A stretch of DNA of 64,000 bases, from the NCBI GenBank assembly GCA_900539675.1, contig UQDJ01000003.1, positions 1-64,000 of the forward strand, written 5' to 3'. Source of the DNA: an uncultured Coriobacteriaceae bacterium (lineage in GTDB: Bacteria; Actinomycetota; Coriobacteriia; Coriobacteriales; Eggerthellaceae). Of this stretch, positions 6,501 through 16,274 are shown piece after piece. A program made the translations under genes and the position numbers. The notes beneath the pieces are model-generated. The model saw only the letters and a program-made list of their open reading frames with translations, was not told the origin of the DNA and searched no databases. The first letter of the stretch is position 1. Every line of letters begins with the position of its first letter.

Positions 6501-9212
6501 TCACTCCTTGGTCTGTGTTTGCAATCCTATCACAGCCTGACCATAGGAAATTGAAGCATCGTTGGGCGGTAGATCTCGGTTCAGCGCCACCGTAAATCCA
6601 CGCGCCATGAGCATCTGAATACTCTGCTGCATAAGGTAGCGATTCATAAATACTCCGCCTGCCAGCACCACCACAGCAATGTCGTAGGTCGCACGAATAA
6701 TTTCTGCCATATCAACAATGATCTGGACAAATGCATCATGGAACCAACGCGCAATCAGCGCTACCGGCACTCCTTCAGAAAGATCATCTAAGAGGGCCTT
6801 AAACACCGGCGCCGCATCGATAAGCAACACCGACGTATCGGCAGCTGTGCTGGTTTCGGTTGCGACATTTTTAATTAGTTCGAAACGGTAATTCCCCGAA
6901 TGGTTCACATCGCTTTGCGCCTTTTCGGGATGGGCAATGCCATCGTGAAGGGCTGCTTCAAGAAGAATAGCCGCTTCCCCCTCATAACGAGGGTGAGTAC
7001 ATATCCCAAGCAAAGCGGAGGCTGCGTCAAAAAGGCGACCAACCGATGATGTTTCAGGTGTATTGAGCCCGCGATCGATCATTTGACCCAGGACTTCAGC
7101 ATCGGAAACTTGATCTTTTACGAAAGCTTGCGCTGCTGGATGATCCAACAGATCGAATGCCCATAGAGCGCCATAGGCAATACGGGCAGGATTTTTAATA
7201 GCTGCAGCGCCACCCGGTAGCGGAATATACGCAAAGTTCGCAAAGCGCTCATAGGCCTTCAGATTGGAAAGCAGGACTTCGCCGCCCCAAATAGCACCAT
7301 CCAGGCCATAGCCCGTGCCATCAAAAGCAAATCCTGCCACCGGGCCTTCGATCCCGTTTTCACCCATAACCGAAAGGATATGAGCGTGATGATGCTGCAC
7401 CTGCACAAGCGGCATACCCGTAGCAGATGCCTGTTTGTGTGCCCACTTGCTGGTCAGATATTCGGGGTGGTAGTCACATACCAAACACTGTGGATGAAGG
7501 CGGAACAGTTCCTCGTAGCGTTTGCGGGTTTCGTTCCATGCATCCATGACTGGCACACTTTCCATGTCGCCAATATGCTGCGACACGAATGCCTTGGCAT
7601 CACGAGTAAAGGTGAAGGTACTTTTCTGCTCAGGGCCTACCGCAAGCAGTTCGCTGTGATGAGTGAAATCAGCTGCAGACTGTTTTTGCGTATTGATGGT
7701 AATCGGCAAAGGTGCAAAGCCGCGAGCACGGCGTATAAACTGAATGACCTCACCCGCCGCGCCTGCATCCAACACGCGCAACACTGAATCATCGTAGCGG
7801 CCCACAATAGCACGGTTGTTAACCAAGAAAGCATCCGCGACGCTACCAAGGCGATCGAATGCCGTCTTTTCATCGGTCACAATAGGCTCATCATGAATAT
7901 TGCCCGATGTCATAACCAACATAACCTGATTGAGCTGTTCGTTTGATGGTTCTGCTGAACCTACCGTACCGGCATTCATTTCAGCGGTTTGTGCTGCCGT
8001 TGACACGGTGTTTGATTTTGTTACGTCGGATTCTGTCGATGATAATGCCGTCTTCGACCCGTCGTTTGCCATAACAGCCGCACAGGCATGCAAAAGCAAA
8101 TGCTGCACCGGGGTAGTGGGCAGCATAACGCCCAATTCTGGCAGCGCATCAGCTAAGCCAGGCGCTAATTCCGCACCGGGCATCTTTTGGAGCAGCACGA
8201 TAGGACGCGCAGGCGATTGCAACTGGCGACACTCAGCGTCGTTGACAGAACAATACTTTTGGGCCGCCTCCACTGACGCCACCATAACGGCAAAGGCCTT
8301 ACCTTCTCGGCGTTTGCGGCGGCGAAGCTTTGCAATAGCCTGCTCGTTGTTCGCATCGCATACCAAGTGATAGCCACCAAGGCCTTTCACCGCCACAATG
8401 CCACCCTGCGCAATAAGCGTTGCGGCCTTTACGAATAGTGCATCGCTCTCTTGGCGGGTATGAGCCCAAGAGATAGTTTTAGCCATATCAGCTGCGCCAA
8501 CCATGTCAGATGTAACGGTTGCATTGGCGGTGGATTGCGCGGCCGCACCTGGGCGCTGTGCCGTTTGGTCGGATGCGTTGTCTACACCAGCTGCGCAAAC
8601 AGCGTCACAACCATCCTCCTCGGTCTTTCTTGATTGCACCCATCCCACCGCGGGGCCGCACTCAAAACAGGCATCGGGCTGCGCATGAAAGCGGCGGTTT
8701 GCCGGATCGTCATATTCAGCCTGGCAGGCCGGACACATGGTAAATGCCTTCATGGATGTTTTCGCACGATCGTAGGGCAAGCCTTCCATAATGGTGAAAC
8801 GAGGACCACAGTTTGTGCAGTTGATGAAGGGATAATGATAGCGCCGATTATGAGGGTCAAATAATTCAGCAACACATTCGTCGCACGTTGCCAAATCGGG
8901 CGAAACCAAGGTGGTTTCTTCTCTATCAGAACCTTCAGAAAAGCGAATTTCGAACGATTCAAAACCCTCCAGTGGCACTTCGGCAATAGCAATTTCGCGT
9001 ACCTGCGCTGCTGCGGGCGCATCGTTAGACAGGGTAAGTGTGAATTTATCCAATGCGTCAGCTTCGCCTTCCGCGTGGACCACTACCCCTGTAACGGTAT
9101 TCAGAACCCAGCCGGTCAGATGAAACTTTTTTGCCTCACGATAGACAAAGGGGCGGAAACCCACCCCTTGTACAACACCAGTTATCGTAAGCTCGAGTGC
9201 TTCACGACTCAT
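6501..9212 (-). CDS. hypF: Carbamoyltransferase HypF (hydrogenase maturation)
   Basis: HypF makes thiocarbamoyl on HypE from carbamoyl phosphate, the source of the cyanide ligands of NiFe hydrogenase. Domains in order: acylphosphatase (ITGVVQGVGFRPFVYREA, 9-26); zinc fingers C110/C113, C132/C135, C160/C163 and C182/C185; a YrdC-like domain (from about 255, VKGLGGYHLVCDA); and a Kae1-like domain with HHHAH and FDGTGYG. At 903 residues it is longer than the usual 750-780. The excess is two low-complexity Ala/Ser/Thr-rich insertions, about 192-255 and 382-428, placed between domains. Its ATG overlaps the pgi stop by four bases (ATGA), implying translational coupling to pgi. Confidence 0.96.
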   Translation of the reverse strand: MSREALELTITGVVQGVGFRPFVYREAKKFHLTGWVLNTVTGVVVHAEGEADALDKFTLTLSNDAPAAAQVREIAIAEVPLEGFESFEIRFSEGSDREETTLVSPDLATCDECVAELFDPHNRRYHYPFINCTNCGPRFTIMEGLPYDRAKTSMKAFTMCPACQAEYDDPANRRFHAQPDACFECGPAVGWVQSRKTEEDGCDAVCAAGVDNASDQTAQRPGAAAQSTANATVTSDMVGAADMAKTISWAHTRQESDALFVKAATLIAQGGIVAVKGLGGYHLVCDANNEQAIAKLRRRKRREGKAFAVMVASVEAAQKYCSVNDAECRQLQSPARPIVLLQKMPGAELAPGLADALPELGVMLPTTPVQHLLLHACAAVMANDGSKTALSSTESDVTKSNTVSTAAQTAEMNAGTVGSAEPSNEQLNQVMLVMTSGNIHDEPIVTDEKTAFDRLGSVADAFLVNNRAIVGRYDDSVLRVLDAGAAGEVIQFIRRARGFAPLPITINTQKQSAADFTHHSELLAVGPEQKSTFTFTRDAKAFVSQHIGDMESVPVMDAWNETRKRYEELFRLHPQCLVCDYHPEYLTSKWAHKQASATGMPLVQVQHHHAHILSVMGENGIEGPVAGFAFDGTGYGLDGAIWGGEVLLSNLKAYERFANFAYIPLPGGAAAIKNPARIAYGALWAFDLLDHPAAQAFVKDQVSDAEVLGQMIDRGLNTPETSSVGRLFDAASALLGICTHPRYEGEAAILLEAALHDGIAHPEKAQSDVNHSGNYRFELIKNVATETSTAADTSVLLIDAAPVFKALLDDLSEGVPVALIARWFHDAFVQIIVDMAEIIRATYDIAVVVLAGGVFMNRYLMQQSIQMLMARGFTVALNRDLPPNDASISYGQAVIGLQTQTKE

Positions 9213-10924
9213 GCATAAACCACTTTCTTGAAGTCTTTTACTAAAGCGCGAATGGATACCGCCGAATTGTCCGACAGATGAATGTGTACCACACGACGAC
9301 CACGCTGTGACAAGATAGTGAAATCACCCAATGCCTGCGCTTTAGCCAATTCACCTAAGCTGTGGGCACGATCATCATCAACCGGAATATCTTTTGGTTC
9401 ATCCGCCGATAAAATCAAAAATACACCCTTGTTGGGACCGCCCTTGTGTAGCTGACCCGTGGAATGTAAATAGCGCGGGCCAATTTCCAAGCAGGATGCC
9501 ACACCGTAACGCGATGCTACCGTATGGCGAATTTCTTCGATAGCTTCGCGCCTACCTTCACCGGTAAAGGGCAAAAATGCGTTGAACGAAAAATAGTCGC
9601 CCGGTTCAATGCTGTCAAAGAGCGCCTTCAGTGCGGCATAGACGCTATTTTCATGTACTGAATCACGCAGTGCATCGGAAATATGCACTTCAACTTTGCC
9701 GATGGGCACTTCTGCCAAACCATCCTGGACAAATTCTGGATCGCGAGCACCTTCGGCCAAAATATGCAGCACTTCAGCCTTTGCCACTGACACATCAGGC
9801 TGATCGAACGGGCAGATCTTCATCAGATAGCCCACCATGGCAATAGCGTATTCCCACATCACGAAATGAGCTGCCAGATCGTCGACATTGAGAACCTTAA
9901 AGCTCATCTGAGGAATAGCCGGATCAAGAAATTCCAGCGCGTGGCTGAAGTTCTGACGATCGTCCCACAGGTCGGTCTTTGTGTTGTAGGTAATAACGGT
10001 GCGATCACCCGGATCGCGACGCAGCACCAGCGAGTCAACTTCGATGTTTGGCAGGATACCCAAGCCCTGCTTACCCAAGCTTTCAGCAACCAGCTGCTCA
10101 ATCCACAGGCCTAAAACACGACCGCGCTTAGGGGTGAAAAACGAAAACTTGTCGCGACCACGCTCGTAATTGTCGAATAAAAACGCTGCCAAATTGGAAG
10201 CTGGATTGTCCAAGTCATCTGTCGAGCATAACTCTTCAGCTTCACGGGCACTTTGAATCATCTTTTTGATATTGATACCAACCAAAGCTGCTGGCACCAA
10301 ACCAAATACCGAAAGCGCTGAATAGCGACCACCGACTGAAGGTTCCCCTGAAAATACCCTCCGCCAGCCTTCTTCCTTGGCACGCTTTTCCAAATCAGAA
10401 CCTGGATCAGTAATCGCAACAAGATGCTTAGGAATTTCCTCAAGCGGCAGGCTTTCAGCCAGTACATCACGCACTGCCTTCATAACCAGCGTCGGTTCAA
10501 TGGTGCCACCCGACTTAGAGGACTGAATAATAAGCGTCGTTTCAGGATCAGCTTCGGCCATGATGGTGCGCACACGCACCGGAGAAACGGAGTCCAGTGT
10601 CTTGAAGGTAACGCGAGAAGAATCAGGCTTGTTATACTTTGTCAACGTCATGGGAGCCTGGGTAGAACCGCCCTGACCAATTAAAATGACCGTCTTGAGA
10701 CCATCATTGAGCATTTCGTTGGCAAATTTCTGAATTTCATCAATGGAATAGGGAGGCTCGCTTGCAAGCGTTGCCCAACCCATATAGTTATGTGCGCAGT
10801 TTTGCGCCTCTTCAGAAAACCCGTAAAGGGACGAATCCTTGCTCCTGATGCGGCTGGCAACTTTGCCGTCGACCAACGCCTGGAGAGAAGGAGGGTAAAT
10901 ACCCTGAATGGCAAAATCGATCAT
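9209..10924 (-). CDS. pgi: Glucose-6-phosphate isomerase (type found in transaldolase-PGI fusions)
   Basis: 571 residues. Interconverts glucose-6-phosphate and fructose-6-phosphate in glycolysis. Motifs seen: LIGQGGSTQAP, SSKSGGTIEP (sugar-phosphate-binding SIS loop), GGRYSALSVFGLVPAAL, and near the end GPRYLHSTGQLHKGGPNKG. The last motif and the overall style resemble the PGI half of bifunctional transaldolase/PGI proteins; no transaldolase domain is present here. It heads an operon with hypF, hypC and hypD (four-base overlap with hypF). This pairing is odd because the products act in unrelated pathways. ATG with GAAGG upstream. Confidence 0.9.
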   Translation of the reverse strand: MIDFAIQGIYPPSLQALVDGKVASRIRSKDSSLYGFSEEAQNCAHNYMGWATLASEPPYSIDEIQKFANEMLNDGLKTVILIGQGGSTQAPMTLTKYNKPDSSRVTFKTLDSVSPVRVRTIMAEADPETTLIIQSSKSGGTIEPTLVMKAVRDVLAESLPLEEIPKHLVAITDPGSDLEKRAKEEGWRRVFSGEPSVGGRYSALSVFGLVPAALVGINIKKMIQSAREAEELCSTDDLDNPASNLAAFLFDNYERGRDKFSFFTPKRGRVLGLWIEQLVAESLGKQGLGILPNIEVDSLVLRRDPGDRTVITYNTKTDLWDDRQNFSHALEFLDPAIPQMSFKVLNVDDLAAHFVMWEYAIAMVGYLMKICPFDQPDVSVAKAEVLHILAEGARDPEFVQDGLAEVPIGKVEVHISDALRDSVHENSVYAALKALFDSIEPGDYFSFNAFLPFTGEGRREAIEEIRHTVASRYGVASCLEIGPRYLHSTGQLHKGGPNKGVFLILSADEPKDIPVDDDRAHSLGELAKAQALGDFTILSQRGRRVVHIHLSDNSAVSIRALVKDFKKVVYA

Positions 10925-11008
10925 CGGACCTTCTTTCGTAAGTTAAGCCATTGTAACAAAGGGGTATGAAAGCTCTTTGTTATGGCATAAATGCGCAGGT
11001 TTTCCCTA

Positions 11009-11035
11009 TAAAAAAAGCCCCGCCGAAGCAGAGCT
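11009..11035 (-). terminator. Intrinsic terminator after tRNA-Phe
   Basis: On the minus strand AGCTCTGC and GCGGGGCT form an 8-bp stem (with G-U pairs) closed by a TTCG tetraloop and followed by seven T. It lies about 12 bases beyond the CCA end of tRNA-Phe and upstream of pgi. Confidence 0.85.
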
Positions 11036-11046
11036 CTTAAGTTCAA

Positions 11047-11122
<76 letters not shown>

Positions 11123-11231
11123 AGCTGCGTTACTTTGTGACGCGAAACGGTATTCTAATAGCACTCGATGAATTCGTCAAGCGCATAGAACCCATTTTTT
11201 TGGTTATCGCCGCTCTTATTGGATACGAAGC

Positions 11232-12530
11232 CTAGTGCGCATCCCATGCAGAGCGACCCTGTAAAGCACGTTTGCCAATGTCAGAGCGGAATTGCATACC
11301 CTCAAATTTGATAACGTCACATGCCTCATAGGCGCGATTGCGCGCTTCTTCAAACGTATCGCCTAAGGCAACGACGTTCAATACGCGACCGCCTGCTGTA
11401 ATCAGTTCGCCATCGGCGTTGAGAGCTGTGCCAGCGTGGAACACAATGATGTCTTCCATTGCTTCAGCTTCAGAAACACCCAGAATTACCTTGCCCCTTT
11501 CATAAGAGCCCGGGTATCCGCCGCTTGCCAACACCACGCTTACAGCCCACTTGTCTGACCAGGACAGATGGATATCCTGCGGACGGCCTTCAGCAACGGC
11601 AAACATGATATCCACCAGGTCACCCTGCAGGCGCGGCAAGACTACCTGCGTCTCCGGGTCACCGAAACGCGCATTAAATTCCAGCACCTTCGGACCAACG
11701 GGCGTCAGCATAAAGCCGCCATACAAGCAGCCACGATAATCATGATCAAAGGGGGGCTTTGCTGTAGCAGCGGCAGCGGTTTCCATGACGTGTTTCATAG
11801 TGGCCATTTCTTCATCGGTCACAATAGGCACCGGAGAATACACGCCCATACCACCCGTGTTAGGACCTAAGTCACCATCATAGGCGCGCTTGTGATCCTG
11901 TGCCGGCGCCATACAAAATGCCTTGCCGGCTGAAACAAACGCCAAAAGCGAACATTCCGGACCGGTGAGCATTTCTTCGACAACAACCCTTTTACCAGCA
12001 TCGCCAAAACTGCCATCAAAGCAATCTTCAACAGCTCCCAGCGCGGCATCTAGCGTTTCGGCAACAATAACCCCTTTGCCAGCAGCAAGACCGTCGGCCT
12101 TTACTACTAAAGGAGCGCCTAACTGTTCACAATAGGCGAGGGCGTCTTCCTTGTTAGTAAAGCTCTGGTAATGAGCCGTAGGAATGCCATTTGCCAGCAT
12201 AAATTCTTTGGAATACGTCTTTGAACCTTCCAACTGCGCACCCTGAGCATCTGGACCAAATACCGCAATACCACCTTTGCGCAGAACGTCGGCAACACCT
12301 GCAACCAGCGGGGCTTCAGGACCGATAACCACCATATCAATGGCATGCTTTTGCGCAAACTCCAGTACTTCTTCGCCATGTTCAGCGTTGAGATTCTTAA
12401 CGTTTTGCGCAATGGATGCCGTACCCCCATTGCCGGGTGCTACATACAGCGATTCGCACTTGGGCGACTTTGCCAACGCCCATGCGATGGCGTGTTCGCG
12501 GCCGCCTCCACCAAGAACCAAAATATTCAC
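11232..12530 (-). CDS. purD: Phosphoribosylamine-glycine ligase (GAR synthetase)
   Basis: 432 residues, full length. Second step of de novo purine synthesis: ATP-dependent joining of glycine to 5-phosphoribosylamine. An N-terminal Rossmann-like start (ILVLGGGGREHAIAWAL), an ATP-grasp core (VVKADGLAAGKGVIVAE) and the family motifs GPNTGGMGVYSP and EFNARFGDPETQ are all seen. The start is GTG with AAAGG eight bases upstream. It lies 81 bases downstream of purA on the same strand, so a two-gene purine unit is likely; other pur genes are not nearby. Confidence 0.97.
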   Translation of the reverse strand: MNILVLGGGGREHAIAWALAKSPKCESLYVAPGNGGTASIAQNVKNLNAEHGEEVLEFAQKHAIDMVVIGPEAPLVAGVADVLRKGGIAVFGPDAQGAQLEGSKTYSKEFMLANGIPTAHYQSFTNKEDALAYCEQLGAPLVVKADGLAAGKGVIVAETLDAALGAVEDCFDGSFGDAGKRVVVEEMLTGPECSLLAFVSAGKAFCMAPAQDHKRAYDGDLGPNTGGMGVYSPVPIVTDEEMATMKHVMETAAAATAKPPFDHDYRGCLYGGFMLTPVGPKVLEFNARFGDPETQVVLPRLQGDLVDIMFAVAEGRPQDIHLSWSDKWAVSVVLASGGYPGSYERGKVILGVSEAEAMEDIIVFHAGTALNADGELITAGGRVLNVVALGDTFEEARNRAYEACDVIKFEGMQFRSDIGKRALQGRSAWDAH

Positions 12531-12611
12531 AGGTCTAGCCTTTCATATAGTTAGTGAAACTTACACGTTGCACACTCTCGTATGCAAAAGCTTCAACAAC
12601 CTTGTAAGCTC

Positions 12612-13907
12612 TTAACGGCTTTCCCAACCATTGAAGATGGTCTGATTGCGGTCAGGACCAACAGCAATGATGGAAGCCTTAACGCCAGAAACTTCTTCCA
12701 AATAATGAATGTAGCGCTGAGCATTCTTGGGCAAATCTTCAAACTTCTTGCAATCAGAAATGTCGACACCTTCCCAGCCGGGCAACTCTTCATAAATCGG
12801 AGTCACATTCTTCGGATAAATGACCGAATGCTGCATGGGGAAGTAGTCATAGCGTACGCCATCCGCCTCATAGCCCACGCACACCTTAATGGAAGGCACA
12901 CAAGAAAGAACGTCTAGCTTGGTAAGGGCCATATCGGTCATGGAGTTCACCTCAACCGCATAGCGGGCCTGAACGGCGTCGAACCAGCCACAGCGGCGCT
13001 TACGTCCAGTGGTAACGCCATATTCGCCGCCCACCTTACATAAAAGCTCGCCCGTTTCGTCATGCAGCTCCGTCGGGAATGGTCCAGAACCAACGCGCGT
13101 GATGTAGGCCTTGGCAATACCTAAAACCTTGTCTATCGCCTTAGGACCAACGCCGGAACCAGTCGGAGCACCGCCAGCACAGCATGAAGATGATGTTACA
13201 AACGGATAGGTGCCGTGATCAACGTCAAGCATGGTGCCCTGAGCGCCTTCGAACAAAATATTCTTGCCAGCACGCAGTTCAGCATTGAGCAACTGGGTGG
13301 TTTCGGCCATGTGAGATCGCATTACATCGGCGTAGGGCAGATACATTTCACAAATCTGATCAACCGTGTACGGCTTCAGATTGTAGATCTTAGTAAGAAC
13401 CTGGTTTTTAATAGCCAGAGCGGCTTCCAATTTTTCGCGGAAAATCTTTTCGTCAAGCAAGTCCTGAACGCGAATGCCAGAGCGAGCCACCTTATCTTCG
13501 TAAGCAGGGCCAATACCGCGCTTGGTGGTACCAATCATGTGCTTGCCCAGATGACGTTCTGATGCGCCGTCCAAATCAATGTGATACGGCATAATGATGT
13601 GAGCATCGCAAGAAATGCGCAGGCGATCGCATGGAAAGCCCACTTCTTCGAGCATCTTCATTTCATCAACCAGAACCTTTGGATCGATAACGCAACCGTT
13701 ACCAATCACCGGGGTGATGTGGTCATACATGATGCCAGAAGGAATCAGATGCAAGGCAAGCTTTGTATCGCCATGAATAACCGTGTGGCCGGCGTTGTTT
13801 CCTCCCTGGTATCGAACGACATAATCGAAATCACTCGCAATAAGATCGGTGATTTTGCCTTTACCCTCATCGCCCCACTGAGCGCCAAGGAGAACGGTAC
13901 TTGGCAT
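12612..13907 (-). CDS. purA: Adenylosuccinate synthetase
   Basis: 431 residues, full length. GTP-dependent conversion of IMP and aspartate to adenylosuccinate, the committed step to AMP. Seen: [16 protein letters not shown] (GTP loop), [10 protein letters not shown] (IMP site), [36 protein letters not shown] in two halves, and [14 protein letters not shown] with GAGAGGA upstream. It is preceded at 87 bases by the SbcC-like gene and followed by purD. Confidence 0.97.
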   Translation of the reverse strand: MPSTVLLGAQWGDEGKGKITDLIASDFDYVVRYQGGNNAGHTVIHGDTKLALHLIPSGIMYDHITPVIGNGCVIDPKVLVDEMKMLEEVGFPCDRLRISCDAHIIMPYHIDLDGASERHLGKHMIGTTKRGIGPAYEDKVARSGIRVQDLLDEKIFREKLEAALAIKNQVLTKIYNLKPYTVDQICEMYLPYADVMRSHMAETTQLLNAELRAGKNILFEGAQGTMLDVDHGTYPFVTSSSCCAGGAPTGSGVGPKAIDKVLGIAKAYITRVGSGPFPTELHDETGELLCKVGGEYGVTTGRKRRCGWFDAVQARYAVEVNSMTDMALTKLDVLSCVPSIKVCVGYEADGVRYDYFPMQHSVIYPKNVTPIYEELPGWEGVDISDCKKFEDLPKNAQRYIHYLEEVSGVKASIIAVGPDRNQTIFNGWESR

Positions 13908-13994
13908 GAATAGTCCTCTCGATAAATGTTCAGTTCACGTGACGGCATACTTACCGCCTTGGTTAACGGTGGCTAAACCACCATGTGAATAATA

Positions 13995-16274
13995 CTACAG
14001 TTCAATGAGGTTACAGTTTGGATCGGACGCGCATACCAAGGAAGCTACATCAGGATGACAAGTAAACAAAATGACCTGTCGTTTGGAAGCCAACTCCACC
14101 AAAGCACTGACGGCTTGTTCACGGCGTTCATTATCAAAGTTCACCAGAATGTCGTCGCACATAATAGGCAAGCCACGACCTACGTTTTCTGCGGTTAAAA
14201 GCAATGCAATACGCAAGCTTAAATACAGCTGTTGCCGCGTACCCAATGACAACAAATACGGCGGGCGTACTGTTTTGATAGCATCCATAACTTCAATATC
14301 ACCCGCTGGATTCATACGCACACCACACCAAGCGCCACCGGTCATCTGCGAGAGCAAGCGCGATGCACAACGGTACACCTCAGGCTGGCTTTTGCGTTCC
14401 CAATCGGAAATTGCAGCATCAAGCGACTGTTTTGCCACCAGCAGCAATGCCAGTTCGCGATACTGTTCTTGCAGACGAGTTTCTACCGCTTCGCTTTCAA
14501 GCTTTGCTTCATCAAACGAAACGCCGCGACGCGCCAGCGTTAAGCGCTCGGTAATTTCTCCAATTTGGCGCTGCGTATCTGCAATGAGTGTCTGCGTTTT
14601 GGTACGTTCGTCGGTCTTTCGCTTCACGATGTGAGTAATTTCTGTCTGAGGATCAACCTCATCAACCCCCAGCTTCTGGCAAAGCTCTTTGCGTTGAGCG
14701 CGAACATGCGTAAGCTCTTTTATGAGGGCCGCCTTGCGCGCAGCAAGTGATTGACGCGTCTGCAGTGCCAATTCATACGAGGAACGAAAATCGCGTGCCT
14801 TATCAAGCAGACGACGAGCCCGACGCGGCGAGCCTTCTGCTGCCGCAAGCCCGTTATTGTTAAGGTAGGCCTCGATCTGAGCATCGTAATCCCTGGCGTC
14901 CTGTTCGCACGCTTCTAGGGTTTTGCGATCCTGCTGCATAACCCATTCTTTTTTCTTACGCTCATCGCCCCATTCCTCTTCCACGCGAGAAGGTTTTCGA
15001 GCAATAAGCATACCTACCGCAAACAGGCATACGGCAAAGGCAATAAGCAACACACCCGGCATACGGTACGAAGAGCCCGCCAACCGTCCTGCTGCCACCA
15101 AAACATATACCCCAATTAGCGCCATAATAAGTGGCACCACGATAGCAACTGCCATGATGATCCAGCGCTGCATACGAGCACGGGCGTATTCCTTTTGTTT
15201 TTGGTCGTCTTCGGTGTACAGTTCATATTCCGCGCGTGAAGCGTGAGCGGCACTGCGGGCATTGTCTACCATGTGCTCCAATTTGGCGCGACGTTCATCG
15301 AAGGTGTCCAGCTGATCATGCAGCCGGTATTCATCAGCCTGGCTCAAATCTACCAGAGCTGCGATATCATCATCAGGCACCGGAGAAGCACCAGCTCCAC
15401 CATTTGGATCCTCTGTCGAGTGCAACACCCCATCCAAATCATTGGTTAAGGTATCGATGCGCGTATCCAGTGCACGGAGATGCGTGGAAGCCTGCTGCAG
15501 CTCTTCTATTTCGCCGTTAAGGCGATTCTGTGTTGCTTGCAAGGTGTGACTGCGCGGCGAAAGCGACGCGAGCACCCGTTCCTGATCGCGCAGCTTATCG
15601 GCTTCCTCCCTGCCAGCGCGAACCACATCGCGTAATTCGCTCTGACGTGACTTCAGGTTAGCAATAGAATCGGGAACTTGAGCAGAACGTGACGTTAGTT
15701 CCTTGATACGCTTTTCCAGAATCGATCGCGCATGAGCGGGGGATGCAGAGGTGCCGGATCCTGCTGTCAACAAGCGCGCCGTAATATCACTATGACGATC
15801 AAGGCGCAGCAGCTCATCGCTAGTCAGCGAAAACATAGTTTCGTAAGTTTCCCGATCGATGGTATTGAGCAGTGGTGCAGAGGCAGTAACATCATCTGAA
15901 TTTTTGACCCGCTTAAGCTCCACCACTTCGTCGGTAACCGTGTTATGGAAAAAGAGACTTCCCGCTCTTTCCATATGCTCCGGACGGTACGAATTTGTTT
16001 CGCCACGAGCCTGAGGCCAACCGAACAACACCCCTTTAACCAGTTCGTTTAAGGTGGTCTTGCCAGCTTCATTAGGACCATACACCACATTCATACCAGG
16101 CTTAAAGGGCCCAACAATCGTATTGGCAAACTTACCGAAACTGGTTACCTTTATATGCTCCAAAAAATACGGAGCACGCCCAGAACTTACAGACTTTGCT
16201 GACCTTTTCGCCAATGTATTCGTCAACTTGTTCGACAGCTTGGTGGTGTCTGTGCGATCTTTTTTAGCCATCAT
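13995..16274 (-). CDS. SbcC/YhaN-type AAA ATPase with two membrane segments
   Basis: 759 residues. The N-terminal half-ATPase has Walker A GPNEAGKT (66-73). A long coiled-coil region surrounds two hydrophobic segments near 370-430. The C-terminal half has an ABC-type signature (SLGTRQQLYLSLRIALL), Walker B LPIMCDDIL and a switch His (FTCHPD). This split-ATPase/coiled-coil layout is the Rad50/SbcC family; the mid-coil membrane pair and the size match YhaN of Bacillus. It overlaps the upstream nuclease gene by four bases, so the two proteins very likely form an Mre11-Rad50-like complex acting on DNA ends near the membrane. Substrate not established. Confidence 0.85.
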   Translation of the reverse strand: MMAKKDRTDTTKLSNKLTNTLAKRSAKSVSSGRAPYFLEHIKVTSFGKFANTIVGPFKPGMNVVYGPNEAGKTTLNELVKGVLFGWPQARGETNSYRPEHMERAGSLFFHNTVTDEVVELKRVKNSDDVTASAPLLNTIDRETYETMFSLTSDELLRLDRHSDITARLLTAGSGTSASPAHARSILEKRIKELTSRSAQVPDSIANLKSRQSELRDVVRAGREEADKLRDQERVLASLSPRSHTLQATQNRLNGEIEELQQASTHLRALDTRIDTLTNDLDGVLHSTEDPNGGAGASPVPDDDIAALVDLSQADEYRLHDQLDTFDERRAKLEHMVDNARSAAHASRAEYELYTEDDQKQKEYARARMQRWIIMAVAIVVPLIMALIGVYVLVAAGRLAGSSYRMPGVLLIAFAVCLFAVGMLIARKPSRVEEEWGDERKKKEWVMQQDRKTLEACEQDARDYDAQIEAYLNNNGLAAAEGSPRRARRLLDKARDFRSSYELALQTRQSLAARKAALIKELTHVRAQRKELCQKLGVDEVDPQTEITHIVKRKTDERTKTQTLIADTQRQIGEITERLTLARRGVSFDEAKLESEAVETRLQEQYRELALLLVAKQSLDAAISDWERKSQPEVYRCASRLLSQMTGGAWCGVRMNPAGDIEVMDAIKTVRPPYLLSLGTRQQLYLSLRIALLLTAENVGRGLPIMCDDILVNFDNERREQAVSALVELASKRQVILFTCHPDVASLVCASDPNCNLIEL

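Noticed and set aside
7380..8743. Several plus-strand open frames inside hypF
   Set aside because: They lie wholly opposite a well-conserved gene and encode no known pattern.
13995..16274. SbcC-like ATPase considered as RecN or SMC
   Set aside because: Membrane pair in the coil, partner phosphoesterase with four-base overlap, and no hinge domain point to the SbcC/YhaN type.
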